Of a DNA stretch of 44,328 nt, positions 32,652 through 41,306 are shown piece after piece. Made by a program: the position numbers and the translations under genes. Source of the DNA: JBMYYR01 sp965243605. GTDB taxonomy: Bacteria; Bacteroidota; Bacteroidia; Flavobacteriales; CAJXXR01. Location: NCBI GenBank assembly GCA_965243605.1, contig CBDEVQ010000124.1:1-44328 (forward strand), given 5' to 3'. The notes below the pieces were generated by a model that made no database searches, was not told the DNA's origin, and saw only the letters and a list, made by a program, of their open reading frames with translations. How positions within the stretch are numbered: the stretch's first letter is position 1; the number at the start of each line of letters is the position of its first letter.

Positions 32652-33401
32652 ATGTTAAAATTAATAGGATTAGATTTCCAAAATAGACAAGGTTTAAATT
32701 CAAAAGGATTGCATGTTTCGCAAAGCTTTTTGAAAAATTTGGATCGCAAAATATTCAAAGGAATTCAAAGAATAAACGTCAAATTCGTAAATGATACTAA
32801 CAAGGAAATAGAATTATTGCATGTAGATAGCAATATTCCATCTATTAGGATATCTGTTGAGTTTATTGAATTCGAATCAAACGCATTTACATTCATATTA
32901 GGAGAGTATATATTTAGAGGGTTGAGCATGATTTTCGATGTTAAAGGATGGAGTGACGATTCTTTAAATTTAGCCTATCAGAAATCATTAGAAGAAAAAT
33001 TCATTGCTCCAATTAAAAGCTCTAAATATGTTTATAAAGATAATAGATTGAAGAGGGCGGAACTATATATTCAAATAAAAGAAGAATATATAAGTCTTTT
33101 TGTTATTATTCAGGATAAATTAAAAAGTGGACGATGGAATAATTTGGAGATCCCAATTAATAAAATACATTTAAATCCTTTTCTAATTCATCGTTATTTT
33201 TCTAATATTACTTGGGTGAATGATACACTTGAAATTAGTGATGATAATCAAGAAATAATTCATAAGATTAACGTGGAAAATAAATCTATGAGTGTTTTTT
33301 ATGATCCTAAGGAGAATGATTTAAATATTCTAAAAAGCTATGTTAAGAATCTAAATTACAAAACAGGTGAAAATGGTTTGGATTATCTAGCATATAAATG
33401 A
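32652..33401 (+). CDS. Unrecognised cytosolic protein
   Basis: The 249 residues have no signal peptide or membrane segment. The sequence alternates charged and hydrophobic residues with several beta-like stretches (INVKFVNDTNKEIELLHV, SIRISVEFIEF) and a GRWNNLEIPI segment. No family is recognised. It lies among small lipoproteins and interrupted frames, a setting common for immunity-type or fast-evolving genes, but no toxin partner is visible. Confidence 0.6.
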   Translation: MLKLIGLDFQNRQGLNSKGLHVSQSFLKNLDRKIFKGIQRINVKFVNDTNKEIELLHVDSNIPSIRISVEFIEFESNAFTFILGEYIFRGLSMIFDVKGWSDDSLNLAYQKSLEEKFIAPIKSSKYVYKDNRLKRAELYIQIKEEYISLFVIIQDKLKSGRWNNLEIPINKIHLNPFLIHRYFSNITWVNDTLEISDDNQEIIHKINVENKSMSVFYDPKENDLNILKSYVKNLNYKTGENGLDYLAYK

Positions 33402-33544
33402 TGAAATAAAATCGTATTGACTAGAGGTGTAAATTTCACCTTAAAAACCTTTAAACGATGTAAATAGAAACATTTTATGATTTCCCAAACTATTACCCCA
33501 TTTTAACCGTTATAGATATATCGTATAATTTAAAGTAAATTAAT

Positions 33545-33880
33545 ATGAATATTTATCGCCTTAGTATTGTTTGTTCTTTAATAACATTAAGTGGTTGTAT
33601 GAAAATACAAACCAATAAAAAGGAAGGTCATGCTTTAGAGACTATTGTAGGAGTGGCGAAAAACGCAAAACTTGGAGCCGTTATAGAGACGGATAGAAGT
33701 GATGTTTATTATATTGATGGGATGAGTTATTGGAAGTCTAAATATCTCAACAAAAAGGTTTCAGCCACAGGTGTAGTTGTTGGTGTTGAGGGACATTATT
33801 CTAATGATTCTATAGAGTTTTCTCAAAACACTCCATCAAGGATGGTCATAAGTAATGCAATATGTAAGTTGATTAAATAA
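33545..33880 (+). CDS. Small lipoprotein, possible OB-fold
   Basis: The 111 residues have a signal peptide with lipobox TLSGC (Cys18). The mature part reads GVAKNAKLGAVIETDRSDVYYIDGMSYWKSKYLNKKVSATGVVV, a pattern I associate with small single-domain OB-like proteins in which a strand GAV, then VYYIDGM, precedes KKVSATG. Function is unknown. Its start lies about 140 bases after the preceding gene, a gap holding only a weak AGGTG/CACCT hairpin. Confidence 0.66.
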   Translation: MNIYRLSIVCSLITLSGCMKIQTNKKEGHALETIVGVAKNAKLGAVIETDRSDVYYIDGMSYWKSKYLNKKVSATGVVVGVEGHYSNDSIEFSQNTPSRMVISNAICKLIK

Positions 33881-33906
33881 ATTCACTTTACGAACAAAAC
33901 CATAGT

Positions 33907-34611
33907 TTACCTCATCCAACCTTCAACCATATAATTTCTTTCGGTTACCTTATAATCATCACCATGAGTTGGTTTAAACCAAAGCTCTATACGACTTCCA
34001 TATTTGTCTCCCCAAGAACCTTCATAAATTGTAAAATTCCCTTTTAAAATAGAATTGCTCTTAAGGTTGAAATCAACCATTGATTCTTTCTTAATGGATT
34101 CACCAGATAGCCAGTCGTTTTCTGTAAACTCATAGGCTTTTATATAAAAATGACCATTTTCCTTGGGTGAATAATCCGTATAATACAAATATAATCCAGG
34201 TTGGTAATGATTTTGAACGATCAAATCATATTGGTCAAATTGATATGGATAAGGGTCTTGATTCTGATTTAAAGGATTATTAAAATGTACTCCAATTGGA
34301 ATTGTTTTATGAACTCCATAAAAATCAGGCATCGCCAATGCAAAGAAAGCGATAGTTATCAAAAATAAAACACCAGAAATAGCATACTGAAGGAGAAGGA
34401 AATACCATTTTCCAATTATTACCTGAATAATTCCAGAAATAAAAGTCCCAACAAGATTTGCAAAGAATACGATAAAGCCAAGACTAATTATCCAGTCGTA
34501 TTGGTAGTGAAATCCCGCAATGAATATGAATAACACGATAAGATTAAATAGAAGAGGTATAGCCCAATTTGTAAAATAGGCCTTTATGTACTTTAATATG
34601 ACATCTATCAT
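33907..34611 (-). CDS. Four-helix membrane protein, unrecognised
   Basis: The start is set at the ATG 34611-34609 rather than the TTG six bases upstream, which is part of the -7 box. The 234 residues have hydrophobic segments at about 17-34, 40-62 and 70-95 in the N-terminal half, followed by a soluble C-terminal domain of about 125 residues with many Tyr and Asp (HYQPGLYLYYTDYSPKENG). No family is recognised. It converges with the small OB-like lipoprotein gene, with 26 bases between their ends. Confidence 0.62.
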   Translation of the reverse strand: MIDVILKYIKAYFTNWAIPLLFNLIVLFIFIAGFHYQYDWIISLGFIVFFANLVGTFISGIIQVIIGKWYFLLLQYAISGVLFLITIAFFALAMPDFYGVHKTIPIGVHFNNPLNQNQDPYPYQFDQYDLIVQNHYQPGLYLYYTDYSPKENGHFYIKAYEFTENDWLSGESIKKESMVDFNLKSNSILKGNFTIYEGSWGDKYGSRIELWFKPTHGDDYKVTERNYMVEGWMR

Positions 34612-34614
34612 ATT

Positions 34615-34645
34615 CAAATGTATAGTAATTCACAGAAGTAATCAA
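34615..34645 (-). promoter_or_regulatory. Promoter of the four-helix membrane protein
   Basis: On the minus strand TTG (34645-34643), 20 bases, then TACATTTG (34622-34615) is a full consensus match. The box ends 3 bases before the ATG, predicting a transcript that begins at or beside the start codon. Confidence 0.65.
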
Positions 34646-34706
34646 TCCAATTGTATTAAAGTATTGACTTTGTTTTAAAAAAAATGATAAGTATGCTATT
34701 TAAATA

Positions 34707-34768
34707 ATTTATTAAATGCAACTCGGTTGCATTTAATAAATATTATTATACTTTTGCAACTGTGTTGC
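34707..34768 (+). promoter_or_regulatory. Promoter covered by two GCAAC-N3-GTTGC operators
   Basis: A perfect 16-bp-arm palindrome spans 34707-34741 (arm ATTTATTAAATGCAAC, centre TCG). A second dyad, GCAAC-TGT-GTTGC, spans 34756-34768. The promoter is TTG 34727-34729, 19 bases, TACTTTTG 34749-34756. The -33 box thus lies in operator 1, and the last base of the -7 box begins operator 2, a clear repression layout. Dyads of this shape suggest a Fur/Zur-type metal regulator, but this is inference. The leader would be about 97 bases. Confidence 0.75.
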
Positions 34769-34858
34769 GTTAGTGTTTTTAGTGTGAATTGTTTTTCTAT
34801 AGAAGCACTCTATGTTGACAATATGAGATTAGTGTAAAGTTTTAAATTTTAACATATT

Positions 34859-35347
34859 ATGGAAACAAAGGTAATTATATCTGAAAAGCACGTTTTAGAG
34901 GTGCAGAAATTATGGGGAGAAGGTGTCGTGAAGATAGGTGCACTAAAAGACGAAAGAAATGAGTGCGAACTATATACAAGCGAATTTTTGGATCGTTTAT
35001 ATGCATTTGAATCTGGTTTAGTTTTATTTAAACCGACCAAATGTGCCGTAGAACAATTTAGACCAGTAAAGGAACAAGCCTTATCTTATTTTATTGCAGG
35101 AGAAGACAGAGCATGTGCTGAAGATAAAGGATTTGCAATTCAACCTTGGGTGAAAGTACGATTCGAAAATTCAAATATAATTTTAGAAGAAGATCGTGCC
35201 ATAGCTATGGGTAACTATTATTTTACGGATGTAGAAGGAAATGAGGCTAAAGTAGAATACACGTTTGGGTACAAACGAATTGATGGGGAATTAAAAATAG
35301 ATTTACATCATTCTTCTTTTCCTTACCAAATAAATGAAGACGCTTAA
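34859..35347 (+). CDS. NTF2-like (SnoaL-type) protein
   Basis: The 162-residue protein fits an NTF2-like fold: an N-terminal helical part with W19 in QKLWGEGVVKIGAL, followed by VLFKPTKCA, FRPVKEQALSYFIAG, EDKGFAIQPWVKVRFEN, AMGNYYFTD and KVEYTFGYKR ending DLHHSSFPYQ. From memory, close relatives in proteobacteria are sometimes labelled phosphoribosyl-AMP cyclohydrolase, a neighbourhood-derived name not supported here, since HisI zinc ligands are absent. The conserved HHSSFPY tail and charged pocket suggest a small-molecule or metal-related role. It heads a two-gene unit behind a doubly-operated promoter. Confidence 0.78.
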   Translation: METKVIISEKHVLEVQKLWGEGVVKIGALKDERNECELYTSEFLDRLYAFESGLVLFKPTKCAVEQFRPVKEQALSYFIAGEDRACAEDKGFAIQPWVKVRFENSNIILEEDRAIAMGNYYFTDVEGNEAKVEYTFGYKRIDGELKIDLHHSSFPYQINEDA

Positions 35348-35847
35348 TGCATAACCGTTTATTTTTTGTTTGCCCAGCTGATGGATTAGAGTCTATTATC
35401 AATTCAAAGTTTAGAGGAGTAAATCATTATTATACCTCTTTAGGAGATTCAGTCGTATTCGATTACAATACAGTTGGGCAAATAAAACGATTGATAATCA
35501 AAAATAATATCAAAGAAATATTCTTTGTGTTATCAAACAACAACCCCATAGTACTGGATGCATTAGGAAATCAGGAATACGTAGGAATAACAAGGATGAC
35601 GGATTTTTATAGGAATCTAAAGGTAGATAATAAATACCCATTGGTTCTTTGGCATATCAATAAAAATCAGCTTTCGGTTATAACGTCCCATTTAAGCAAT
35701 AAAATTAAGGAATTAGAAAAAGCATTAAACCATACGTTTATGCGTGAAATTAAAATAGAAGGTCGAATATACTCTGGATCAGATTTTGGATTTCATAGCA
35801 TAAAACGTAAAGATTTAATCTGGAACGAACAATTTCATCTTAATTAA
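35347..35847 (+). CDS. Conserved-looking unknown protein, distantly beta-carbonic-anhydrase-like
   Basis: The 166-residue cytosolic protein starts on the last base of the preceding stop (TAATG), so translation is coupled. The opening FFVCPADGLESI, then GDSVVFDYNTVGQIKRLIIKNNIKEIFFVLSNNNPIVLDAL, follows the order of a beta-carbonic anhydrase core (CxDSR, GN, helix, strand, HxxC), but the ligand Cys/His set is missing. A non-catalytic relative is possible; the resemblance is weak and unproven. Co-expression with the NTF2-like protein suggests a joint function. Confidence 0.65.
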   Translation: MHNRLFFVCPADGLESIINSKFRGVNHYYTSLGDSVVFDYNTVGQIKRLIIKNNIKEIFFVLSNNNPIVLDALGNQEYVGITRMTDFYRNLKVDNKYPLVLWHINKNQLSVITSHLSNKIKELEKALNHTFMREIKIEGRIYSGSDFGFHSIKRKDLIWNEQFHLN

Positions 35848-35908
35848 TAACAGAATATACCATTGATCTATATACCCCTCAGTTATTTTGTTATTACAAA
35901 CAACCACC

Positions 35909-36622
35909 ATGATACAAACAAATAATTTAACGAAAACCTATGGCCATTTTACAGCCGTAAAAAATCTCAATCTTCACGTTAACAAGGGTGAAATATTGTG
36001 TCTTTTAGGAGCAAACGGAGCAGGAAAGTCTACAACCATCAATATGCTCTTGAATTTTATTGCACCTACGTCTGGAACAGCTTTACTGAATGGGTTAGAT
36101 GTGGTTGAAAATCCTATTGAAACAAAACAAATTCTTACTTATATTCCAGAAAATTTAATGTTATATCCAACATTATCTGCCGTTGAAAATTTGGATTATT
36201 TTACAAAGCTTTCGGGGAAGACATTTGATCATAAAAAGTTGAAATTGTTTTTAAATGAAGCTGGACTTCAAGGGGAAGCTCATGAAAAACGAGTGAAAAC
36301 CTTTTCTAAAGGAATGCGACAAAAGGTAGGAATAGCCCTTGCCATTGCAAAAGATTCTAGAGTATTGCTTTTAGATGAACCTACGTCAGGGTTAGATCCT
36401 AAATCGAGTAATGAATTTATTGAATTACTAACACGAATGAAAAACGATGGTGTGGCTATTTTAATGGCAACTCACGATTTATTTAGAGCTAAAGAAGTAA
36501 GTACTCATATTGGAATTATGCGTTCAGGTGTACTTGAAAGTCATTCGGAATCATCGGAATTATCCTTAAAAGAATTAGAGGCTATCTATCTTGATATTAT
36601 GAACTTTAAACATGTGAATTAA
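35909..36622 (+). CDS. ABC-2 type exporter ATP-binding protein
   Basis: The ATG at 35909 (MIQTNNLTKTYGHF) is preferred to the TTG 21 bases upstream. The 237-residue ATPase has Walker A GANGAGKST (34-42), a signature variant FSKGMRQK, Walker B LLLDEPTSGLDP and the switch His in MATHD. It pairs with the two permeases directly downstream (1-base and 3-base gaps), giving a NosF-like exporter of unknown substrate. None of the nitrous-oxide reductase genes are near. Confidence 0.93.
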   Translation: MIQTNNLTKTYGHFTAVKNLNLHVNKGEILCLLGANGAGKSTTINMLLNFIAPTSGTALLNGLDVVENPIETKQILTYIPENLMLYPTLSAVENLDYFTKLSGKTFDHKKLKLFLNEAGLQGEAHEKRVKTFSKGMRQKVGIALAIAKDSRVLLLDEPTSGLDPKSSNEFIELLTRMKNDGVAILMATHDLFRAKEVSTHIGIMRSGVLESHSESSELSLKELEAIYLDIMNFKHVN

Positions 36623-36623
36623 T

Positions 36624-38027
36624 ATGAAACATATTGTTTTAAAGGAATTAAAAGAGTTAATGAGAGATGGACGTTTTAAGGTGGCCTCCTTAATATTGAT
36701 CATTTTATTAGCGTTGGCTACATTTACTGGGATCACTCAGAATGAACGTCATCGAATACAATACTTAGAATCTACGCAAAAAGAACGCTCAATTTGGGAA
36801 TCTCAGGGAGAGAAAAATCCACATTCTGCGGCTCATTACGGTACATATGCGTTTAAACCACAATTTGCATTATCACTTTTAGATTATGGAGTGACTAAAT
36901 ATACGGGGAATTCCATTTTTCTTGAAGCCCATAATAGAAATGAGGCAGGGTTTAGTGAGGCCAGCGATCAAACCAGTTTAACCCGTTTCGGAACGCTTTC
37001 TATTAATTTTGTATTGCTGTATATATTTCCATTAATCATCATTTTAATTGGGTATAGCTCATATACGAAAGAAAAAGAACATCAAACCTTTACCTTACTT
37101 AAAAGCCAGGGTGTAAAACCTGTAGAGTTGGCTTTAGGGAAATGGTTCGCCATTTTTGTGCCTGTTATTGTATGTATTACCATCCTATTTTTAATCATAG
37201 GATTGGTGTTGTCGAATTTTCATGACCTCAAGTTTTTTAGTTGGAGCGGATTGTTTACACTCGGCTTATTTTACATCTTGTATTATATGGTTATTATTAC
37301 CATGACTTTATTGGTTTCTATGTGGAGTAAATCTTCAGGAATATCCTTAGTTTGTAGTTTGGTGCTTTGGATTACGTTTAGTTTTATTACCCCAAAAGTA
37401 GCTACAAATTTTGCCAACAAAAATCACCCTTACCCTTCAAAATCTGAATTTATTTCAAGTATAGAAGAAGATAAAAAGAATGGTTTGGATGGTCATAACC
37501 CATGGAATGAAGCTGCAAAGCAATTAAAAGAAGAAACTCTTGAAAAATATGGGGTAGATAGCGTAAGCCAATTGCCTTTTAACTATGATGCTTACCGCAT
37601 GCAAAAAGGAGAAGAACATGAGGCTAAAACATATGAGAAACACTATGATGAACTCAATGTAATTGCTCAAAAACAGAACATGACGTATAAACGCTTGTCG
37701 TTTATTTCTCCCTTTATTCCTTTACGATTCTTATCTATGGATATCGCAAATACAAGTGATAAATTACATTGGGAATTTACAGATGCAGCCGAGCAATATA
37801 GAATTGAGACACAAAAGTTTTTAAACTACGATTTTAAAGATAACTCTAAAACGGGGGAATGGGATTATAAAATGGATGCAGACACCTTTAAAAAATTACC
37901 AGAGTTTGAGTTCGTCCCACCAATGCTATCTAAAATTTTGGAAGGGAACACCCAAAATATTTTGTTCTTATTATTATGGTTAATACTTCCTTTTGGAGGG
38001 CTTATTTTCACGTCTAAAAAAATATAA
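36624..38027 (+). CDS. ABC-2 permease, DUF3526 type (first)
   Basis: The 467 residues show about six transmembrane helices: one at 21-38, then a long extracytoplasmic segment, then a cluster at about 132-150, 175-198, 207-228 and 240-258, and one near the C-terminus (about 445-465). The sequence between is hydrophilic (about 265-430). The TSLTRFGTLSINFVLLYIFPL and GYSSYTKEKEHQTFTLLKSQ blocks are typical of DUF3526 permeases in flavobacterial exporters. It works with the ATPase upstream and its partner downstream. Confidence 0.88.
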   Translation: MKHIVLKELKELMRDGRFKVASLILIILLALATFTGITQNERHRIQYLESTQKERSIWESQGEKNPHSAAHYGTYAFKPQFALSLLDYGVTKYTGNSIFLEAHNRNEAGFSEASDQTSLTRFGTLSINFVLLYIFPLIIILIGYSSYTKEKEHQTFTLLKSQGVKPVELALGKWFAIFVPVIVCITILFLIIGLVLSNFHDLKFFSWSGLFTLGLFYILYYMVIITMTLLVSMWSKSSGISLVCSLVLWITFSFITPKVATNFANKNHPYPSKSEFISSIEEDKKNGLDGHNPWNEAAKQLKEETLEKYGVDSVSQLPFNYDAYRMQKGEEHEAKTYEKHYDELNVIAQKQNMTYKRLSFISPFIPLRFLSMDIANTSDKLHWEFTDAAEQYRIETQKFLNYDFKDNSKTGEWDYKMDADTFKKLPEFEFVPPMLSKILEGNTQNILFLLLWLILPFGGLIFTSKKI

Positions 38028-38030
38028 AGT

Positions 38031-39446
38031 ATGTTTAAAAATAATTTCAGATACGAAGTAAAGCTTTTAAACCGAAGTTACTGGCTAAGCATTCTAGTTA
38101 TTGGAATCGGGTTTCTGTTTGCTTTTGCAACCTACAATGGGACCAATAACGTTTCAAAACGCCTGAACGATATATCAAACATGCAAGATGATTTGTATCA
38201 GAAGGATAGTATTATGTTGGCTACACTGGTTAAAATTGAAAATGGAGAAGATGTGAATACACCGCATTGGCGACTTCCAACAGACCCAATGAATATAGGA
38301 TATCGCCATCCTAGATTGGCAATAATGACTCCAAAACCACTATCATTTATAGCTACAGGACAAAGCGATATGTATACACATGTTAAACGTCCTAAGGCTT
38401 ATGGAAATAATTTTGCCTTGGATTATTCGGAGATGATAAACCCTGTACAGTTGGTATTAGGTACGTTTGATTTGGCCTTTGTAATCATTTATATTTTACC
38501 CCTGTTTATCATCGCTTTTACCTTTAATATATTATCCAAAGAGAAAGAACTAGGTACTTTAAAACTATTGGGATCTCAGCCTATTTCTATTATAAAATGG
38601 TTAATGCAAAAAATGGCTATTAGGTACATTGTATTCACCTCCATTACAATATTAATGTTATTAGCGATAATAGCTGTGTTTAATGCTGATGTTTATTCTG
38701 GAAATTCGCATTTTATGAGTTTTCTATTGAGTATTGCAGGATACATCCTGTTTTGGTTTACACTCGCTAGTCTTGTCAATTTAAAAATTAATGATTCTTC
38801 TAAAAATGCGTTTGTACTTATAGGAGGATGGCTATTAATTGTTATGATCTTACCAGCAACCATTAATCAAATTGGGAGTACCATCTACCCAACGCCATCG
38901 CGTTTAAAAATGATTAATGAAATTCGTTGGACCAAAAAGATTAATGCGAAAATGCAAGATGTAATCCTAGATGATTTCCTAAAAGATCATCCAGAATTGG
39001 CTCAAGGAAATGAAGAGGAAGACTTTGGATTTTGGCATAATTATTTTGCATCCGAAAAAGTAATGGAAGAAAAGACAGCACCTTTATTGGAAAAATACGA
39101 TAGGCAATTACAGAAACAGCAAAACTTAATACGAACATTTAAGTATTTGTCTCCGGCCATTTTAATGCAACAGTCTCTAAATACAATTGCAGGAACATCC
39201 GAAAGGCATTACAATACGTATAAAAAACAAGTGTTTGAGTTTTCTAATGCATGGAGAGCCTATTTTATTCCAAAGGTATTTAATAAAGAAAAATTTACCA
39301 CTCAGGACTATAAACAACTACCTCAATTTGTTTATGAAAATAAAGTGCCAAATTATACTTGGTTTAATACGTGTATTATTTTATTAATGAGCGGATTAAT
39401 TTTTATGGTAATGATGAGTAGAGCGGTTAAGAATAATGCCGTTTAA
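38031..39446 (+). CDS. ABC-2 permease, DUF3526 type (second)
   Basis: The 471-residue protein has the same plan as its upstream neighbour: an N-terminal helix (17-34), a periplasmic loop, an internal helix cluster starting with FDLAFVIIYILPLFIIAFTF and a KEKELGTLKLLGSQPISI cytoplasmic coupling segment, then a hydrophilic region and a final helix before the C-terminus. The two permeases probably form a heterodimer. The gene ends the operon. The gap to the convergent M56 peptidase gene (39447-39678) holds several inverted repeats, including 39531-39546 (GTTTTAG-GG-CTAAAAC). Confidence 0.88.
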   Translation: MFKNNFRYEVKLLNRSYWLSILVIGIGFLFAFATYNGTNNVSKRLNDISNMQDDLYQKDSIMLATLVKIENGEDVNTPHWRLPTDPMNIGYRHPRLAIMTPKPLSFIATGQSDMYTHVKRPKAYGNNFALDYSEMINPVQLVLGTFDLAFVIIYILPLFIIAFTFNILSKEKELGTLKLLGSQPISIIKWLMQKMAIRYIVFTSITILMLLAIIAVFNADVYSGNSHFMSFLLSIAGYILFWFTLASLVNLKINDSSKNAFVLIGGWLLIVMILPATINQIGSTIYPTPSRLKMINEIRWTKKINAKMQDVILDDFLKDHPELAQGNEEEDFGFWHNYFASEKVMEEKTAPLLEKYDRQLQKQQNLIRTFKYLSPAILMQQSLNTIAGTSERHYNTYKKQVFEFSNAWRAYFIPKVFNKEKFTTQDYKQLPQFVYENKVPNYTWFNTCIILLMSGLIFMVMMSRAVKNNAV

Positions 39447-39594
39447 ATTGAATTTAATCAGGTAAATAATAATCTAGTGTTTTAGTTTTAGAATTAAAGA
39501 AATGGTTTTTTTAAGGTTTATCATTTCATTGTTTTAGGGCTAAAACACAGAGTATTTATACTGTTAATAATAACCAAATGTTTTCAACGCACAA

Positions 39595-39618
39595 AATCCA
39601 ACACGACAGCGTTGGATT
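39595..39618 (-). terminator. Probable terminator of the BlaI-M56 operon
   Basis: AATCCAAC (39595-39602) and GTTGGATT (39611-39618) form an 8-bp stem. On the minus strand it is followed by TTGTG, a poor T-run, so termination is uncertain. A second, imperfect inverted repeat (39622-39635 / 39651-39664, core TATACCA) lies between it and the gene. Confidence 0.5.
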
Positions 39619-39678
39619 ATAAATCTAGTATACCAAATCATTACATCCTATGGTATATTCGATTTATTTGTGGAACAA

Positions 39679-40923
39679 TTATTTGTTCTTTCTTTTCAGA
39701 CGAAATTCATCTTTAGCTCCATTTTTTCCTTTTGTAAATTTTATATCATAAAATTTGTAACTCGGTAGAACCATTCTGGCTTCATAAACATTTACTTCTT
39801 CGCCATCAATAATGTATTTAGCGCCCATTGGAAATAGTGGTGGAGGTGGAGGTGTATTTTCATCTCTTACCTTTGTTTTTCCCTTTTTGGGAATTGGTAA
39901 CTCTAAGGATTTAATAACAATTTGCTGTTCTGCATCCATTTTGTTATAAAGAACGACCATCCTTTTCTCTTCTTCTTTAGACAAACGAATAGGATTTCCC
40001 ATCTGATCGTAATTATCTAAAATCAATACAGCATATTCCCTAACTTCATCTGGGTTGGCACAGTTTTCTTGTGCGTAGGAAGCATTGCTAAACATAAAGA
40101 ATGCAGCAGTTAGAAGGGTTAGAGCTCCTCCTGATTTAAGAAAAGTAATACGTTGAGGTGTTTTTCTTCTCATCATAATAAATCTATTTTTGGTTAAATT
40201 GTAATTCGCTGTACTCGAAAATTGATTATACACTTGCGTTGAGGTAAATGTATTTAGTAAAAGTTCTTGATAGCGTTTTATTTGTGGTTCCTTTTTAAGG
40301 GCAGAAGCATCGGCTAAAAATTCATGATTGGTTCGTATTGAATGGTTATATATATACACCATAGGATTAAACCAAAACACAGCTTTAAGCAACTCAATAA
40401 GAACAATATCTACAGAGTGTAATTGTTTAGCATGCGCCATTTCATGCTCAATAATAGGTTGACCTATTTCCTGATTTAAATAAGATGTTTGGTTAAGTAT
40501 TATGTATTTAAAAAAGGTTTGTGGAAGAATAGGTTCTTCAACCAATATAAGCGATGTCATTGTGGTGTTTACCAATTTGTTTTTAGCGATAAGTGCAATC
40601 ATTAACCAAAGCCCTTTTCCATATCTAAATAGGAAAAACAGAGTAACTACCAGATAAATTCCCCAGACATAAGGAACATAATCCCACTGTGATGTTTCTT
40701 GGGCTATTAACTGCGGACCAACCTCGAACGGAATATCTAAATGAAGAGATTTATACGCTGAGTCTGATGAAAATGATATATTAGGTACAGTGTATGATAT
40801 TATTATGCTTGCTAATAAATAGAAACGGTTAAAAACAAACATGTTTTCCTTTTGAAGAACCAAACGATAAAAACCCCAAAATAAAACCATACAAAGTGTC
40901 GATTTAATAAGATAGATCATCAT
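39679..40923 (-). CDS. M56-family membrane peptidase (BlaR1/MecR1-like sensor)
   Basis: The 414-residue protein has three or four N-terminal membrane segments (5-22, 30-47, 82-100, 104-114) and the zinc-protease motif HEMAH (160-164) with the following Asp/Glu-rich helix KQLHSVDIVLIELLKAVFWFNPMVY. Another transmembrane helix follows (about 266-288), and the C-terminus is an exported domain ending in a poly-Pro/charged stretch. Unlike BlaR1 it has no penicillin-binding domain, so the signal sensed is unknown. It is translationally coupled to the BlaI-type repressor by a 4-base ATGA overlap and should inactivate it on signalling. Confidence 0.92.
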   Translation of the reverse strand: MMIYLIKSTLCMVLFWGFYRLVLQKENMFVFNRFYLLASIIISYTVPNISFSSDSAYKSLHLDIPFEVGPQLIAQETSQWDYVPYVWGIYLVVTLFFLFRYGKGLWLMIALIAKNKLVNTTMTSLILVEEPILPQTFFKYIILNQTSYLNQEIGQPIIEHEMAHAKQLHSVDIVLIELLKAVFWFNPMVYIYNHSIRTNHEFLADASALKKEPQIKRYQELLLNTFTSTQVYNQFSSTANYNLTKNRFIMMRRKTPQRITFLKSGGALTLLTAAFFMFSNASYAQENCANPDEVREYAVLILDNYDQMGNPIRLSKEEEKRMVVLYNKMDAEQQIVIKSLELPIPKKGKTKVRDENTPPPPPLFPMGAKYIIDGEEVNVYEARMVLPSYKFYDIKFTKGKNGAKDEFRLKRKNK

Positions 40924-41291
40924 TCTAATTTTTTTATTTGTTCGTTAATAAGTGTTTGTAAATCCTTTAATTCATCTTTAGATAGATCATTTTCTTTCGT
41001 AAAGAAAGATGCAAATTGAACAGGTGAATTGTTAAAAAAATTGGATACCAATTCTCCAACGGTATTTTTGAAATAGGCTTTCTTTTGTACTAATGGGAAA
41101 TATAAGCGTGATTTTCCATGTTGCTCAAAATCAATAACCTTTTTATCAACCATGCGCTTTAATAATGTTGCTAAGGTTGTAGTTGCTGGCTTTGGTTCTG
41201 GGAAACATTCAATAATCTCTTTGAGGTAAGCACGCTTCATTTCCCAAAGGTGCCCCATGATTTTTTCTTCTGTTTTAGATAATTTTATCAT
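40920..41291 (-). CDS. BlaI/MecI-family transcriptional repressor
   Basis: The ATG at 41291 is chosen; the longer open frame reaches back into the operator, and MIKLSKTEEKIMGHLW is the typical N-terminus. The 123 residues form a winged helix (about 8-78: YLKEIIECFPEPKPATTTLATLLKRMVDKKVIDF) and a C-terminal dimerisation part (80-123). BlaI proteins bind TACA-N2-TGTA dyads as dimers and are cleaved through the M56 partner. The operators at 41307-41347 fit exactly, so autoregulation is strongly indicated. Confidence 0.94.
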   Translation of the reverse strand: MIKLSKTEEKIMGHLWEMKRAYLKEIIECFPEPKPATTTLATLLKRMVDKKVIDFEQHGKSRLYFPLVQKKAYFKNTVGELVSNFFNNSPVQFASFFTKENDLSKDELKDLQTLINEQIKKLE

Positions 41292-41306
41292 AAGTGATTT
41301 ATTTAC

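Noticed and set aside
34859..35347. Phosphoribosyl-AMP cyclohydrolase (HisI)
   Set aside because: The HisI Cys/His zinc ligands are absent and the sequence has NTF2-like features; the name appears to be inherited from gene neighbourhoods.
35909..39446. Nitrous-oxide reductase maturation (NosFY) genes
   Set aside because: The ATPase and permease types are similar, but nosZ, nosD and nosL are absent and two permeases are present, so a general exporter is the safer call.
39679..41291. Beta-lactam resistance regulator pair
   Set aside because: The M56 protein lacks a penicillin-binding sensor domain and no beta-lactamase or PBP2a gene is present; BlaI/M56 pairs without such domains are widespread in Bacteroidota.
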